Shown here: piece after piece, positions 21,799 through 29,799 of the stretch
Numbering within the stretch: position 1 is the stretch's first letter
Layout: every line of letters starts with the position of its first letter
The notes under the pieces: model-generated
Told to the model about the DNA's origin: nothing
What the model saw: the letters and a program-made list of their open reading frames with translations, nothing else
Databases searched by the model: none
Translations under genes and position numbers: made by a program
Source of the DNA: DASSFZ01 sp036514635
Lineage (GTDB): Bacteria; Chloroflexota; Anaerolineae; Fen-1058
Reading direction: 5' to 3'
Assembly (NCBI GenBank): GCA_036514635.1
Contig: DATBWU010000155.1
Coordinates: 1 to 64,000 of the forward strand
Length of the DNA: 64,000 nucleotides

Positions 21799-21917
21799 AG
21801 TGACCAGTAATCAGTAACCAGTTGGCAGTAATCAGTTGGCAGTCGGCAGTGACAACCGATCACTGCCCACTGATCACCGCCCACTGGTCACTGCCCACTG
21901 ATCACTGTTCACTGGCA
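21799..21917 (+). repeat. Period-7 palindrome of CAGTAAT/CACTGCC units
   Basis: The left half has AGTGACCAGTAATCAGTAAC and TTGGCAGT units. The right half has TCACTGCCCACTGATCACCG and CACTGGTCACTGCCCACTG units. The halves are complementary, and unit spacing is 7 bp throughout. It ends 4 nt before the panC ribosome-binding region. Confidence 0.85.
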
Positions 21918-21933
21918 TCACTTGGAGTCAAAC

Positions 21934-22824
21934 GTGCAAGTCCTTACTGCCATCCAAGACTTCCGTGCTGCCAAATCCGCCCTGCCCGGCACATGGGGCT
22001 TCGCGCCAACGATGGGCTACCTGCACGAAGGCCACCTTTCGCTCGTGCGGCGCGCGAAAGCCGAGAACGATCGCGTCGCCGTCAGCATCTTCGTCAACCC
22101 GACGCAGTTCGGACCGAATGAGGACCTCGCCGCTTACCCGCGTGACCTGGAACGCGATCTGAAATTGCTCGAACCGCTCGGCGTCGATCTGGTCTTTCAT
22201 CCGACGCCCGAGGGGATGTATCCCTCACACTTCCAAACGTACGTCAGCGTAGAAGAAGTGACAAAAGTGTTGGAGGGTGCGGCGCGGCCCGGACACTTTC
22301 GCGGCGTGGCGACGGTCGTCGCGAAAGTGCTGAACATTGCGCAGGCCGATCGTGCTTACTTCGGTCAGAAAGACGCACAGCAGGTCATCATCATCAAGCG
22401 CCTGGTCGCCGACCTGGCGATCCCGGTTCAAATTGTCGTGTGCCCGACTGTCCGCGAACCGGACGGGCTGGCGATGTCGAGCCGCAACACCTATCTCAAT
22501 CTCCAAGAACGCCGGGCGGCAACCGTTCTGTATCGTGCGCTGTGCGCGGCCCAAGAGCAATTCGAGGCGGGCACACGCAATGGCGGCGGGCTGCGCGAGA
22601 CAATGCGATCCACCTTAGCGCGAGAGCCGTTGGCGAAAGTGGAGTACGTCTCCGCCGCCGACCCGGAGACGCTGCTCGAACTGGATCAGGTCGGAGATCG
22701 CCTGCTGCTGTCGATGGCGGTTCGTATCGGCAAGACGCGGCTGATCGACAACTTTCTGTATGGGAACGGCGTCTGGATGATCGGCGAGTCAGCGAGTCAG
22801 CGAATCAGCGAACCAGCCAACTAA
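21934..22824 (+). CDS. panC: Pantothenate synthetase (pantoate--beta-alanine ligase)
   Basis: ATP-dependent condensation of pantoate and beta-alanine. 296 residues from GTG 21934 (GGAG 7 nt upstream; a TTG at 21922 is less likely). The HxGH motif is His31/His34 in PTMGYLHEGHLSL. SIFVNPTQFGPNED, YFGQKDAQQ and the KMSKS-like MSSRNTYL are conserved. The last dozen residues (GESASQRISEPAN) are encoded by tandem GCGAGTCA units of the downstream 8-bp repeat and lie outside the conserved domain. Confidence 0.96.
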   Translation: MQVLTAIQDFRAAKSALPGTWGFAPTMGYLHEGHLSLVRRAKAENDRVAVSIFVNPTQFGPNEDLAAYPRDLERDLKLLEPLGVDLVFHPTPEGMYPSHFQTYVSVEEVTKVLEGAARPGHFRGVATVVAKVLNIAQADRAYFGQKDAQQVIIIKRLVADLAIPVQIVVCPTVREPDGLAMSSRNTYLNLQERRAATVLYRALCAAQEQFEAGTRNGGGLRETMRSTLAREPLAKVEYVSAADPETLLELDQVGDRLLLSMAVRIGKTRLIDNFLYGNGVWMIGESASQRISEPAN

Positions 22825-22842
22825 CCAACCATCGCCCTATCT
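22788..22842 (+). repeat. 8-bp tandem repeat (CAGCGAGT to CAACTAAC) at the panC end
   Basis: Units of 8 bp drift from CAGCGAGT through CAGCGAAC to CCAACTAA. The repeat overlaps the panC 3' end and supplies its stop. Confidence 0.75.
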
Positions 22843-22855
22843 CACTATCGCACGT

Positions 22856-23638
22856 ATGCTGCTTACCCTCGACATCAGCAACACTACCATCAAAGCCGGC
22901 GTGTTCCGGGACGAGACAATCGTGGCCGATTGGCGCTTCGCCACCGAGCGGCACAAACTCGCCGACGAGTACGCGATGCTGCTGCTCAGCCTGTTCCAGG
23001 CCAGCGGCATCCCCGCCAGCGAAGTGACCGGCGTGTCGATCTCGTGCGTCGTCCCGCCGCTGCGTTCGGTGTTCGAGCAGTTTTCGCGTCACTACCTCCA
23101 TGTCGATCCGATCATCGTCGGCCCGGGCGTCAAGACCGGCATCCGGCTCGCCGTCGATAACCCGCGCGAGGTCGGCTCGGATCGCGTGGTCAACTCGCTG
23201 GCGATGCACCGCTTGTACGGCGGCCCGGCGATCGGCATCGTCTTCGGCACGGCGACTGTGTTCGACTGCGTCTCGGCGGAAGGCGAATACCTGGGCGGCG
23301 CGATCGCGCCGGGCATGGTCGTCGCGCTCGAATCGCTGGCGCAATCGGCGGCGCAGTTGTATCAGGTCGAGCTGGTCAGGCCGCCCAGGGCCATCGGCAA
23401 GAACACCATGCACACCATGCAGTCGGGCCTGGTGCTGGGCTACGCGGGCCTGGTCGAGGGTCTGGTGCGCCGCCTGAAGCGCGAGATGATCGGATCGGAC
23501 CCCGGCAAAAAAGTCGCCGTCATCGCCACCGGGGGGTTGGCCGAAGTCATCGCGCCGGAGACGGACGTGATCGACATCATCGACCAGCAGCTCACGCTCA
23601 AAGGGCTGCGGTTGATCTACGAACTCAACAAACCCTAA
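22856..23638 (+). CDS. coaX: Type III pantothenate kinase
   Basis: Phosphorylates pantothenate in CoA synthesis. 260 residues, ASKHA fold. Phosphate 1 motif LTLDISNTTIKAGVF contains Asp6 but deviates from the usual DxGNTN (Ser-Asn-Thr here). DNPREVGSDRVVN is the family substrate motif, and GTATVFDC replaces the usual GTATTFD. GGAIAPGM is conserved. It starts at ATG 22856, 14 nt after a repeat and without a strong Shine-Dalgarno sequence. Type III kinases need a monovalent cation and are usually not feedback-inhibited by CoA. Confidence 0.93.
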   Translation: MLLTLDISNTTIKAGVFRDETIVADWRFATERHKLADEYAMLLLSLFQASGIPASEVTGVSISCVVPPLRSVFEQFSRHYLHVDPIIVGPGVKTGIRLAVDNPREVGSDRVVNSLAMHRLYGGPAIGIVFGTATVFDCVSAEGEYLGGAIAPGMVVALESLAQSAAQLYQVELVRPPRAIGKNTMHTMQSGLVLGYAGLVEGLVRRLKREMIGSDPGKKVAVIATGGLAEVIAPETDVIDIIDQQLTLKGLRLIYELNKP

Positions 23639-23686
23639 CCAACCAACCACCTAACCAGCCAACCATCTAACCATCCAACCGGCCCT
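23636..23686 (+). repeat. 8-bp tandem repeat (CCAACCAA/CATCTAAC units)
   Basis: CAACCAACCACCTAACCAG and similar units in an 8-bp register fill the gap between coaX and the metallo-hydrolase gene. No matching inverse arm is seen. Confidence 0.75.
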
Positions 23687-23699
23687 CTGGGGGGAAGGC

Positions 23700-24581
23700 A
23701 TGAGCGATTCAGTACAGTTTCGCTGGTTGGGCGTCGCAGGGATCGAGCTGGCGGTGAACGATCGGGTTCTCGCCGTCGATCCGTTCTTCACCCGCCCGCC
23801 CTTCCGGCGCATGTGGTTCGGGCGAGCGCACCCGAATCGCTCGCTCATCGCCGAGAAGATTCAGCGCTGCCATTTCATCCTGGTCACGCATCCGCACTGG
23901 GATCACATCATGGATGTGCCCGATGTGGCGCGCAACACCGGCGCGACGGTGTTCGGATCGCCCAATGCTTGCCAGTTGGCTTCCGCATTAGGCGTGCCCG
24001 ACAAGCAGATTCACCCAATTGCCCTCGGCGACACGTTGAGCCTGGATGAGTTCGAGATTGAGGTGTTGCCTGCCCAACATCTCAAGACGCCGATCGACGG
24101 CCTCATCAACGGTCCGCTTCGGCGCGACTTGCGACCGCCGTTGCGGCTGTTCGATTACCGGATGGATGCTTGCTTCAGTTTTCGGATTCGCGCCGGCGCT
24201 TATCGAGTCTTGCACGGTGAGCATCCGGTTCCCGCCGACATTCTGCTGGCGGCTCCCTTGCAGCCGCGCACCCACTTCGAGTCGTTGTTGCGCGATGTCC
24301 GGCCACACGTTATCATACCGATCCATTGGGACGACCTGTTCCGCCCGCTTTCAAAACCGATCCGCCCGATGTTGAAGCCGCCGGTCTGGGCCATACCTCC
24401 ATTGCAAAGGATGGAGCCGACCGAGTTCAAGAAAATGATTGAAGGTACCGCCGCCAAGACGAAAGTGTTCATCCCGGAGATATTCCGCAGCTACTCTCTG
24501 GATGATGTGTTGCGCGCCTGCCAAGCGATGAAACAAACAAACCATCCAACCAACCAGCTAACTAATCAACCATCCAACTAA
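23700..24581 (+). CDS. Metallo-beta-lactamase fold hydrolase
   Basis: 293 residues. The metal-binding motif THPHWDH is at 63-69 (His64, His66, Asp68, His69). Further candidate ligands are HLKTPIDG and the C-terminal PIHWDD. It resembles the UlaG/YfiR-like cytosolic MBL hydrolases; the substrate is unknown. It sits in the pantothenate/CoA gene run, but nothing ties it to that pathway. The C-terminal tail KQTNHPTNQLTNQPSN is low-complexity Asn/Thr/Pro and is encoded entirely by the downstream CAACCAAC repeat, so it is probably not part of the fold. Confidence 0.85.
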   Translation: MSDSVQFRWLGVAGIELAVNDRVLAVDPFFTRPPFRRMWFGRAHPNRSLIAEKIQRCHFILVTHPHWDHIMDVPDVARNTGATVFGSPNACQLASALGVPDKQIHPIALGDTLSLDEFEIEVLPAQHLKTPIDGLINGPLRRDLRPPLRLFDYRMDACFSFRIRAGAYRVLHGEHPVPADILLAAPLQPRTHFESLLRDVRPHVIIPIHWDDLFRPLSKPIRPMLKPPVWAIPPLQRMEPTEFKKMIEGTAAKTKVFIPEIFRSYSLDDVLRACQAMKQTNHPTNQLTNQPSN

Positions 24582-24592
24582 CCAACCAATCT
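24533..24592 (+). repeat. 8-bp tandem repeat encoding the C-terminal tail of the MBL protein
   Basis: CCATCCAACCAACCAGCTAA and related units. The repeat begins inside the coding region and supplies the last 16 codons and the stop of the upstream gene. Confidence 0.75.
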
Positions 24593-24604
24593 GCGAGCAA
24601 TCTC

Positions 24605-25474
24605 ATGGCCGAATTCTCGTGGTGGACCGGCGGCCAGATCGGGTATCTCGACACACCCGATGGCCGGGTAGCGTATCGTTATTGGGAAGAAGCGCGGGAC
24701 GCGGCGAAGACGCTGCTCGGCATTCACGGCATCGGCGGCAACAACGACAACTACATCGCGCTGGGCGAGGCGCTAAAGCCCGATGTGGCCGTGTACGCCA
24801 TCGACCTGGCCGGGCACGGCGAATCGGGCACACCCGGCGACGTGGCCGGCCTCGAAGTGCACCTGCGCAATCTGGACGCGCTGTCGGCGCTGATCCGGGC
24901 GCGCCATCCCAACGCGAAGCATTACCTCGCCGGATATAGCCTCGGCGCGGCGTACGCGTCGGTGTACGTGGCGCGGAATGGGCATCGTTTCGACGGCGTG
25001 ATCCTTTTCGCAGCACCCTTTCGCACAACCCTCATGCCGTCGCCACACATGCACATCATTTTCCGCGCGCTGACGATCCTCGCGCCACGCAAGCGGATTC
25101 GGATCGGCGGGCGCTCAGAAGACCGGCTCGATCCGCGTTATCGCTTCGCCATGCACACCGAGAAGTTCATCGGCGCGCGGACGCTGCGATCGCTCAAAGT
25201 GGCGCTGGACATGGTGACGCTAGGCGAGCGTGCGCTGCCCGGCGTGACCATCCCGACGTTGATCATTCACAGCGACGCCGACTCGGCAGCGCCGCCCGAC
25301 GGCGCGCGCTTGGCCTATGAACGACTGGGGAGCCGCGACAAGGCACTGCACTGGGTCCCCGGCGCGCAGCACGACCTGTACGACATGGTGAGCGGCGTCA
25401 AGAGCAGCGAGGTGTCCGGCGAGCAGCGCTCGTTGGTGATTCAGCCTGTGCGCGAATGGCTGGAGATGCACTGA
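24605..25474 (+). CDS. Alpha/beta hydrolase (monoacylglycerol-lipase-like)
   Basis: 289 residues. Oxyanion region HGIGGNND (41-48), nucleophile Ser112 in AGYSLGAA, acid in IIHSDADSAAPP and His in PGAQHDLYD. No signal peptide, so it is cytosolic. It probably cleaves a carboxyl ester or acts as a lysophospholipase/monoacylglycerol lipase; the substrate is not determinable. ATG 24605 follows a repeat with only a weak Shine-Dalgarno sequence (GAGCAA). Confidence 0.85.
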   Translation: MAEFSWWTGGQIGYLDTPDGRVAYRYWEEARDAAKTLLGIHGIGGNNDNYIALGEALKPDVAVYAIDLAGHGESGTPGDVAGLEVHLRNLDALSALIRARHPNAKHYLAGYSLGAAYASVYVARNGHRFDGVILFAAPFRTTLMPSPHMHIIFRALTILAPRKRIRIGGRSEDRLDPRYRFAMHTEKFIGARTLRSLKVALDMVTLGERALPGVTIPTLIIHSDADSAAPPDGARLAYERLGSRDKALHWVPGAQHDLYDMVSGVKSSEVSGEQRSLVIQPVREWLEMH

Positions 25475-25499
25475 TCAGTAAATCAGTGCGACGGCGTGG

Positions 25500-25540
25500 C
25501 AGCCACCTTTCTTCATTCTGCATTCTTCATTACCGCATTC
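25500..25540 (+). repeat. Period-7 CATTCTG units upstream of coaBC
   Basis: TTCATTCTGCATTCTTCATT and continuing units end 5 nt before the coaBC start codon. They match the units before dnaG and at 12066-12097. Confidence 0.7.
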
Positions 25541-25544
25541 AACT

Positions 25545-26774
25545 ATGGAACCTATCACAATTCTACAAGACAAACGCATCTTGCTGGGCATCACTGGCGG
25601 CATTGCCTGTTATAAGGTTGTCGATCTGGCGAGCAAGCTGACGCAGGCCGGTGCGACGGTCGATTGCGTGCTGACCGAGTCGGCGACGAAATTCGTCACA
25701 TCGGTGACCTTCGCCGCCGTGACGGGCCGCCCGGCGCTGACCGATGCCGACCTGTGGCGATCCGATTTGCACGTCCCGCACATCGGCCTGGGCCACGACG
25801 CCGATCTGATCGTCATCGCTCCGGCGACAGCCAATACCCTCGCCAAACTCGCGCACGGCCTCGGCGACAATCTATTGGCGGTCAGCGTCCTCGCGTCGAA
25901 GTGCCCGCTGATCGTCGCCCCGGCCATGGACGCAGGCATGTGGGGCCATCCGGCGACACAGGCGAACGTCGAGACGCTGCGCGCGCGCGGCGCGACGATC
26001 GTTGGCCCAGCGGAGGGGCGCATGGCCTCCGGCCTGGTCGGGCCGGGTCGCATGGTCGAGCCGGGCGAATTGCTCGGCTGGATTCGCGTCGTGCTGGGTC
26101 AAGGAGGATCGCTGGCCGGGCGCAAGATCGTCGTGACAGCGGGCGGCACACACGAAGCGATCGACCCGGTGCGTTTCGTCGGCAATCGATCGAGCGGCAA
26201 GCAGGGTTTCGCGCTGGCGCAGGCCGCGCTCGACCGCGGCGCGCAGGTGATGCTGATCGCCGGAGCGACGGCGCTGGAGACGCCCGTCGGCGCGGCGCGC
26301 GTCGATGTCGAATCGGCGCAGGAGATGTGCGACGCGGTGCTCGCCGCGTGCCGTGACGCCGACGCGCTGATCATGGCTGCCGCCGTCGCCGATTTTCAGC
26401 CCGACCACGCGGCCGATCGAAAAATCAAGAAGACGCAAGACACACCCGGCCTCGACTTGCATTTGACGCGCACGCCGGACATTTTGCTCGCCGTGAAACG
26501 GCAGCGCGAGACGACGAAAATGCCGAAGGTCGTCGTCGGCTTCGCGGCAGAAACCGAAGACCTGCTGAAGAACGCGCTGGCAAAACTGGAAAGCAAGGGG
26601 CTGGATTTGATCGTTGCCAATGACGTGACGCGAGAAGACTCCGGCTTCGCCTCGGACACAAACCGGGTGACGCTGTTGGGCAGCGGCGGCGGCGCGGAGT
26701 CTTTGACGCTAATGAGCAAAGCGCGCGTGGCCGAGCACATTCTCGATCGACTGATCGAGCTGCTGTCTGCGTGA
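25545..26774 (+). CDS. coaBC: Bifunctional phosphopantothenoylcysteine decarboxylase/synthetase
   Basis: Joins cysteine to phosphopantothenate (CoaB) and decarboxylates the product (CoaC). 409 residues. The CoaC flavoprotein domain carries GITGGIACYK and catalytic His79 (HVPHIGLG). The CoaB domain carries TAGGTHEAIDPVRFVGN, KIKKTQDTP and NDVTREDSGF. Two hallmark CoaC residues are changed: the PxMNxxMW Asn is Asp129 (PAMDAGMW), and the Cys of the ACG motif is Ser162 (RMASGLVGPGRM). Mycobacterial CoaBC also departs from these motifs, as I recall, so activity cannot be excluded. No Shine-Dalgarno sequence; a repeat abuts the start. Confidence 0.95.
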   Translation: MEPITILQDKRILLGITGGIACYKVVDLASKLTQAGATVDCVLTESATKFVTSVTFAAVTGRPALTDADLWRSDLHVPHIGLGHDADLIVIAPATANTLAKLAHGLGDNLLAVSVLASKCPLIVAPAMDAGMWGHPATQANVETLRARGATIVGPAEGRMASGLVGPGRMVEPGELLGWIRVVLGQGGSLAGRKIVVTAGGTHEAIDPVRFVGNRSSGKQGFALAQAALDRGAQVMLIAGATALETPVGAARVDVESAQEMCDAVLAACRDADALIMAAAVADFQPDHAADRKIKKTQDTPGLDLHLTRTPDILLAVKRQRETTKMPKVVVGFAAETEDLLKNALAKLESKGLDLIVANDVTREDSGFASDTNRVTLLGSGGGAESLTLMSKARVAEHILDRLIELLSA

Positions 26775-26777
26775 TCG

Positions 26778-27418
26778 GATGACCTCATCCCCTGACCCCT
26801 TCTCCTGAAGCTTCGCTTCAAGAGAAGGGGAAACGCTCCCCTCTTCCAATGGCCAATGTCGTCGGGAGAAGGGCTGGGGGATGAGGCCGCGACTCTGACC
26901 ACGCTCTCCGCCGACGGGAGAAAACACATGCATCGAAGAACGAGAGGCAAATCCACGGCCAAGATCGTTCAGGCCGCGCGAGGTCTGCGCCGCGAGTTGA
27001 CACCCGCTGAAAGGGAATTGTGGAAAGCGCTGAGAAGTCGTCGGCTGGCTGGGCTGAAGTTTCGGAGGCAACACCCACTTGATCGTTTCATCCTGGATTT
27101 CTTCTGCGTGGAGCATCAACTCGAAATCGAAATTGATGGTGAAATTCACGTGCGTTCTGATCAAGCAGCGCGGGACAGCGAGCGAACAGAGTGGCTTCAA
27201 GCGCAAGGCATCCGCGTGCTGCGATTTAGCAATGAGGAAATCGAGAAGAATCTCGGCGGGGTCTTGAGACGGATCGTGGAGATGACCTCACCCCCTGCCC
27301 CTCTCCTGAGATGAAACAGCGCATCTCAGGAGAGGGGGAAACGCCGGATGAAAATTGACCCTTCCCCTTCTCCTGACGACATTGGTTCGTCGTCGGGAGA
27401 AGGGGCCGGGGGATGAGG
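26778..27418 (+). mobile_element. DUF559 gene between two direct copies of a palindromic repeat
   Basis: Left copy 26778-26885 and right copy 27281-27418 share the order GATGACCTCA-YCCCCTG, CTTCTCCTGA, GGGGAAACGC, GTCGTCGGGAGAAGG and GGGGGATGAGG. Each copy is itself a large imperfect palindrome. The DUF559 gene fills the space between and reads 34 bp into the right copy. No transposase is present; the repeats plus nuclease resemble a small mobile unit. Confidence 0.55.
26928..27314 (+). CDS. DUF559 endonuclease-like protein (Vsr/PD-(D/E)XK fold)
   Basis: 128 residues from ATG 26928 (GGGAG 7 nt upstream). Core motifs of DUF559: LTPAERELWKALR, LKFRRQHPLDRFILDFFC, LEIEIDGEIH and IRVLRFSNEEIEKN; Asp in FILDF and Glu/Asp in IEIDG form the presumed metal site. 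The fold is that of very short patch repair endonucleases. The terminal residues SPPAPLLR are encoded by the flanking repeat. A target inside the repeat would make it a repeat-spreading nuclease, but this is a hypothesis. Upstream in-frame codons from 26856 also lie in repeat DNA and are not favoured. Confidence 0.9.
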   Translation: MHRRTRGKSTAKIVQAARGLRRELTPAERELWKALRSRRLAGLKFRRQHPLDRFILDFFCVEHQLEIEIDGEIHVRSDQAARDSERTEWLQAQGIRVLRFSNEEIEKNLGGVLRRIVEMTSPPAPLLR

Positions 27419-27440
27419 AGAAGATTCCAAAGGACACAAC

Positions 27441-28115
27441 ATGCCAGATACATCCAACGACCAACTCATCAGGCAAATCGATGCCTATATCGAGCGGCTC
27501 TTCGTCCGACCCGACGAGAGGCTGGAGCAAGGCCTGAAAGATTCGGCACGGGCCGGCTTGCCTACCATCAATGTCTCGCCCAACGAGGGCAAGCTGCTGT
27601 ATCTGATTGCCCGGATCGCGGGAGCGAAGCGCGTACTCGAGATCGGGACGCTGGGTGGCTACAGCACGACCTGGCTGGCCCGCGCCCTGCCGCCCGAAGG
27701 CAAAGTCGTCACCCTCGAACTCGATCCGAAGCACGCCGAGGTCGCGCGCCGGAACCTCCACCGGGCAGGCGTGGGCGATCGGGTCGAGATTCGCGTCGGG
27801 CGCGCGGTCGACACACTGCGCGCGATGATCCGCGACGGCGAGAAACCCTTCGACATCGTCTTCATCGACGCCGACAAATCGTTGTACGTAGATTACCTGA
27901 ATCTGTCACTGCAGCTCGCCCGGCCCGGCACGATCGTCCTGGCAGACAACCTGATCCGCAATGGGCGCGTGCTCGACGCCAATCCCACGGAGGATAACGC
28001 GCGCGGCGTGAAGGCGTATAATGAAGCCATCGCGGCGCACCCGCGTCTCGATTCGCTCATCTTGCCGATCATCCGCCACAACCTGGATGGACTGTCGCTC
28101 TCGATCGTCAAGTAA
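27441..28115 (+). CDS. O-methyltransferase family 3 (catechol-O-methyltransferase-like)
   Basis: 224 residues. SAM-binding motif I VLEIGTLGGYSTTWLA, then VTLELDPKHA, and the family-typical metal site FIDADKSLYVDY and LADNLIRNGRV. It would transfer a methyl group from SAM to a hydroxyl, often of a catechol, using a divalent cation; the actual substrate is unknown. The start codon ATG 27441 is 23 bp beyond the DUF559-associated repeat. Confidence 0.9.
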   Translation: MPDTSNDQLIRQIDAYIERLFVRPDERLEQGLKDSARAGLPTINVSPNEGKLLYLIARIAGAKRVLEIGTLGGYSTTWLARALPPEGKVVTLELDPKHAEVARRNLHRAGVGDRVEIRVGRAVDTLRAMIRDGEKPFDIVFIDADKSLYVDYLNLSLQLARPGTIVLADNLIRNGRVLDANPTEDNARGVKAYNEAIAAHPRLDSLILPIIRHNLDGLSLSIVK

Positions 28116-28128
28116 ACCTGAATTCACG

Positions 28129-28315
28129 CTTTACGTTTTACGCTTTACGTTTTACGACTCTTCTGAAAAAAGGCTTATCTCACCGCGAAGAGCGCAAAGA
28201 ACGCAAAGAATACGTAGAAAACTTCGCGCCCTTTGCGTCCTTTGCGGTTAAATCCGGCTTTTTGCAGTGGGGTCGTTTTACGCTTCACGTTCTACGCTTC
28301 ACGCATCACGAGGCT
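28129..28315 (+). repeat. Nested repeats: TTTTACGCTTTACG units around an ACCGCGAAGAGCGC palindrome
   Basis: 28129-28160 and 28268-28315 are period-7 units (CTTTACGTTTTACG, CTTCACGTTCTACG) in the same orientation. 28179-28252 between them is a palindrome (CACCGCGAAGAGCGCAAAG against CCCTTTGCGTCCTTTGCGG). Nothing else is seen in this 200-bp gap. Confidence 0.75.
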
Positions 28316-28319
28316 CGCA

Positions 28320-28793
28320 ATGGAACTTTACTTTCTCCGCCACGGTATCGCCGACTGGCCTAACTGGAACACCGCGCGCGACGACGAGCGCCCGCTCACC
28401 GACGAAGGCGTCGCGAAAATGAAAGCCGAAGCCAGGACGATCGAGCAGCTCGACTTGGGGCTCGATGCGATCCTGTCCAGCCCGCTCGTGCGGGCGCGGC
28501 AGACGGCGGAGGCAGTTGCGGATCGGCTCGGCCTGGAGGTGACCGACGAACCGGCGCTTGCGCCCGGCTTCGATGCTCAGCGCTTGCCGGATGTTCTGCG
28601 CCGCCATCCCGATGCACAGGCGCTGATGCTCGTCGGCCACGAGCCGGACTTCAGCAAAACCATCGCGCAACTGATCGGCGGTGGGCGCGTGGTGATGAAA
28701 AAGGGCGGCCTGGCCCGTGTCGATCTCGAATCGACTGATCCGCCGAAGGGCGCGTTGGTGTGGCTGCTCGCTCCGAAGGTATTGACCCTTTAA
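28320..28793 (+). CDS. Phosphohistidine phosphatase SixA-like
   Basis: 157 residues of the histidine phosphatase superfamily. The catalytic RHG is at residues 7-9 (YFLRHGIADW); SSPLVRARQTAEAV holds the conserved Arg, and the second His is in LVGHEPDF. Similar in length to SixA, which removes phosphate from phosphohistidine on signalling or PTS-type proteins; a small-molecule substrate is also possible. ATG 28320 comes directly after TTCACG repeat units, with no clear Shine-Dalgarno sequence. Confidence 0.85.
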   Translation: MELYFLRHGIADWPNWNTARDDERPLTDEGVAKMKAEARTIEQLDLGLDAILSSPLVRARQTAEAVADRLGLEVTDEPALAPGFDAQRLPDVLRRHPDAQALMLVGHEPDFSKTIAQLIGGGRVVMKKGGLARVDLESTDPPKGALVWLLAPKVLTL

Positions 28794-28811
28794 CGCACGA
28801 GCACGACGAAT

Positions 28812-29795
28812 ATGAACGCTCGGCTGGCCGAACAAGGCATTCGCTTCCGCGAGTTTCGTTTGGATGACATCCCGGCGATGGTCGATGTCTTGAATCGCAC
28901 CTACCCCGATCAGCCCACGACCGTCGAGCGCGAAACACATTTCGAGAAAGCCTATCCGCCGGACAAACCCCGCCTGCGATTTGTCGTTGAAGCGCCCGAT
29001 GGCCGGTTCATCGGCATGGGGCTGTGCGCGTATCCCTTCTGGCTGGAGCCTGCCGGCGTGTATTGGCTGGCGGGCGTGATCGACCCGGCGTGGCGCGGGC
29101 GCGACATCGCCCGTGCAATGTTGGCCGAGTTCGAGTCGTTCGCGCACGAGCGTGGAGCCGCGTGCCTGTGGTCGGATTGCCGGGAGGATTTCGATTTCTC
29201 GATTCGATTCTTCGAGCGGGCCGGGTTCAAGAAGTACGGCCTGCGCTTCGAGTCGGAGCTCGATCTGATTGCATTTGATGAGTCGCGCTTCCCCGGCGCG
29301 GTCGATCGTGTGCTGGACGCGGGCTTCCATCTGAGCACGCTTGCCGCCGAGCGATCGATGAACCCTCAGGCGGATGAGCAGTTGTACGAACTCGATAGCG
29401 CGACGGCGCGCGACGTGCCATTACCCGGCGGGGCCAGGCTCAACCTGACCTACGCTGACTTCCGCGCACGCACACTGGACAATCCCGAAAGTGATCCCAC
29501 GGCGGTGTTCATCGCCAAGCGCGGCAAGCGGTACGTCGGTCACACCGCGCTGTGGCTGCCTCCAGAAGGGCCGGCGCTCACGAGCAGCACCGGCGTCTTG
29601 CGCGAATATCGCGGGCGAGGGATTGCGCTGGCGCTCAAGCTGCTATCGATCCGCGTGATGAAAGCGCGCGGCTATGCCGAGGCGCGCACCAACAACGACA
29701 CCGGCAACCCGGCTATCCTGAAATTGAACGAGAAACTGGGTTACCGGAAGCGTCCCGGCTGGCTGCAGTGGGAAAAACACTACGAAAGGTCGTAG
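28812..29795 (+). CDS. Tandem GNAT acetyltransferase
   Basis: 327 residues with two acetyltransferase-like halves. The N-terminal half (about 10-160) has VIDPAWRGRDIARAML, the acetyl-CoA loop. The C-terminal half (about 175-325) has STGVLREYRGRGIALALKLLS and TNNDTGNPAILKLNEKLGY. The second half has the complete RGxGIA loop and the usual NxxxNxxMLxxNxxLGF-like end, so it is probably the active one. Substrate unknown. It ends 4 nt before the LysM gene, so the two may be co-transcribed. Confidence 0.85.
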   Translation: MNARLAEQGIRFREFRLDDIPAMVDVLNRTYPDQPTTVERETHFEKAYPPDKPRLRFVVEAPDGRFIGMGLCAYPFWLEPAGVYWLAGVIDPAWRGRDIARAMLAEFESFAHERGAACLWSDCREDFDFSIRFFERAGFKKYGLRFESELDLIAFDESRFPGAVDRVLDAGFHLSTLAAERSMNPQADEQLYELDSATARDVPLPGGARLNLTYADFRARTLDNPESDPTAVFIAKRGKRYVGHTALWLPPEGPALTSSTGVLREYRGRGIALALKLLSIRVMKARGYAEARTNNDTGNPAILKLNEKLGYRKRPGWLQWEKHYERS

Positions 29796-29799
29796 CAGA

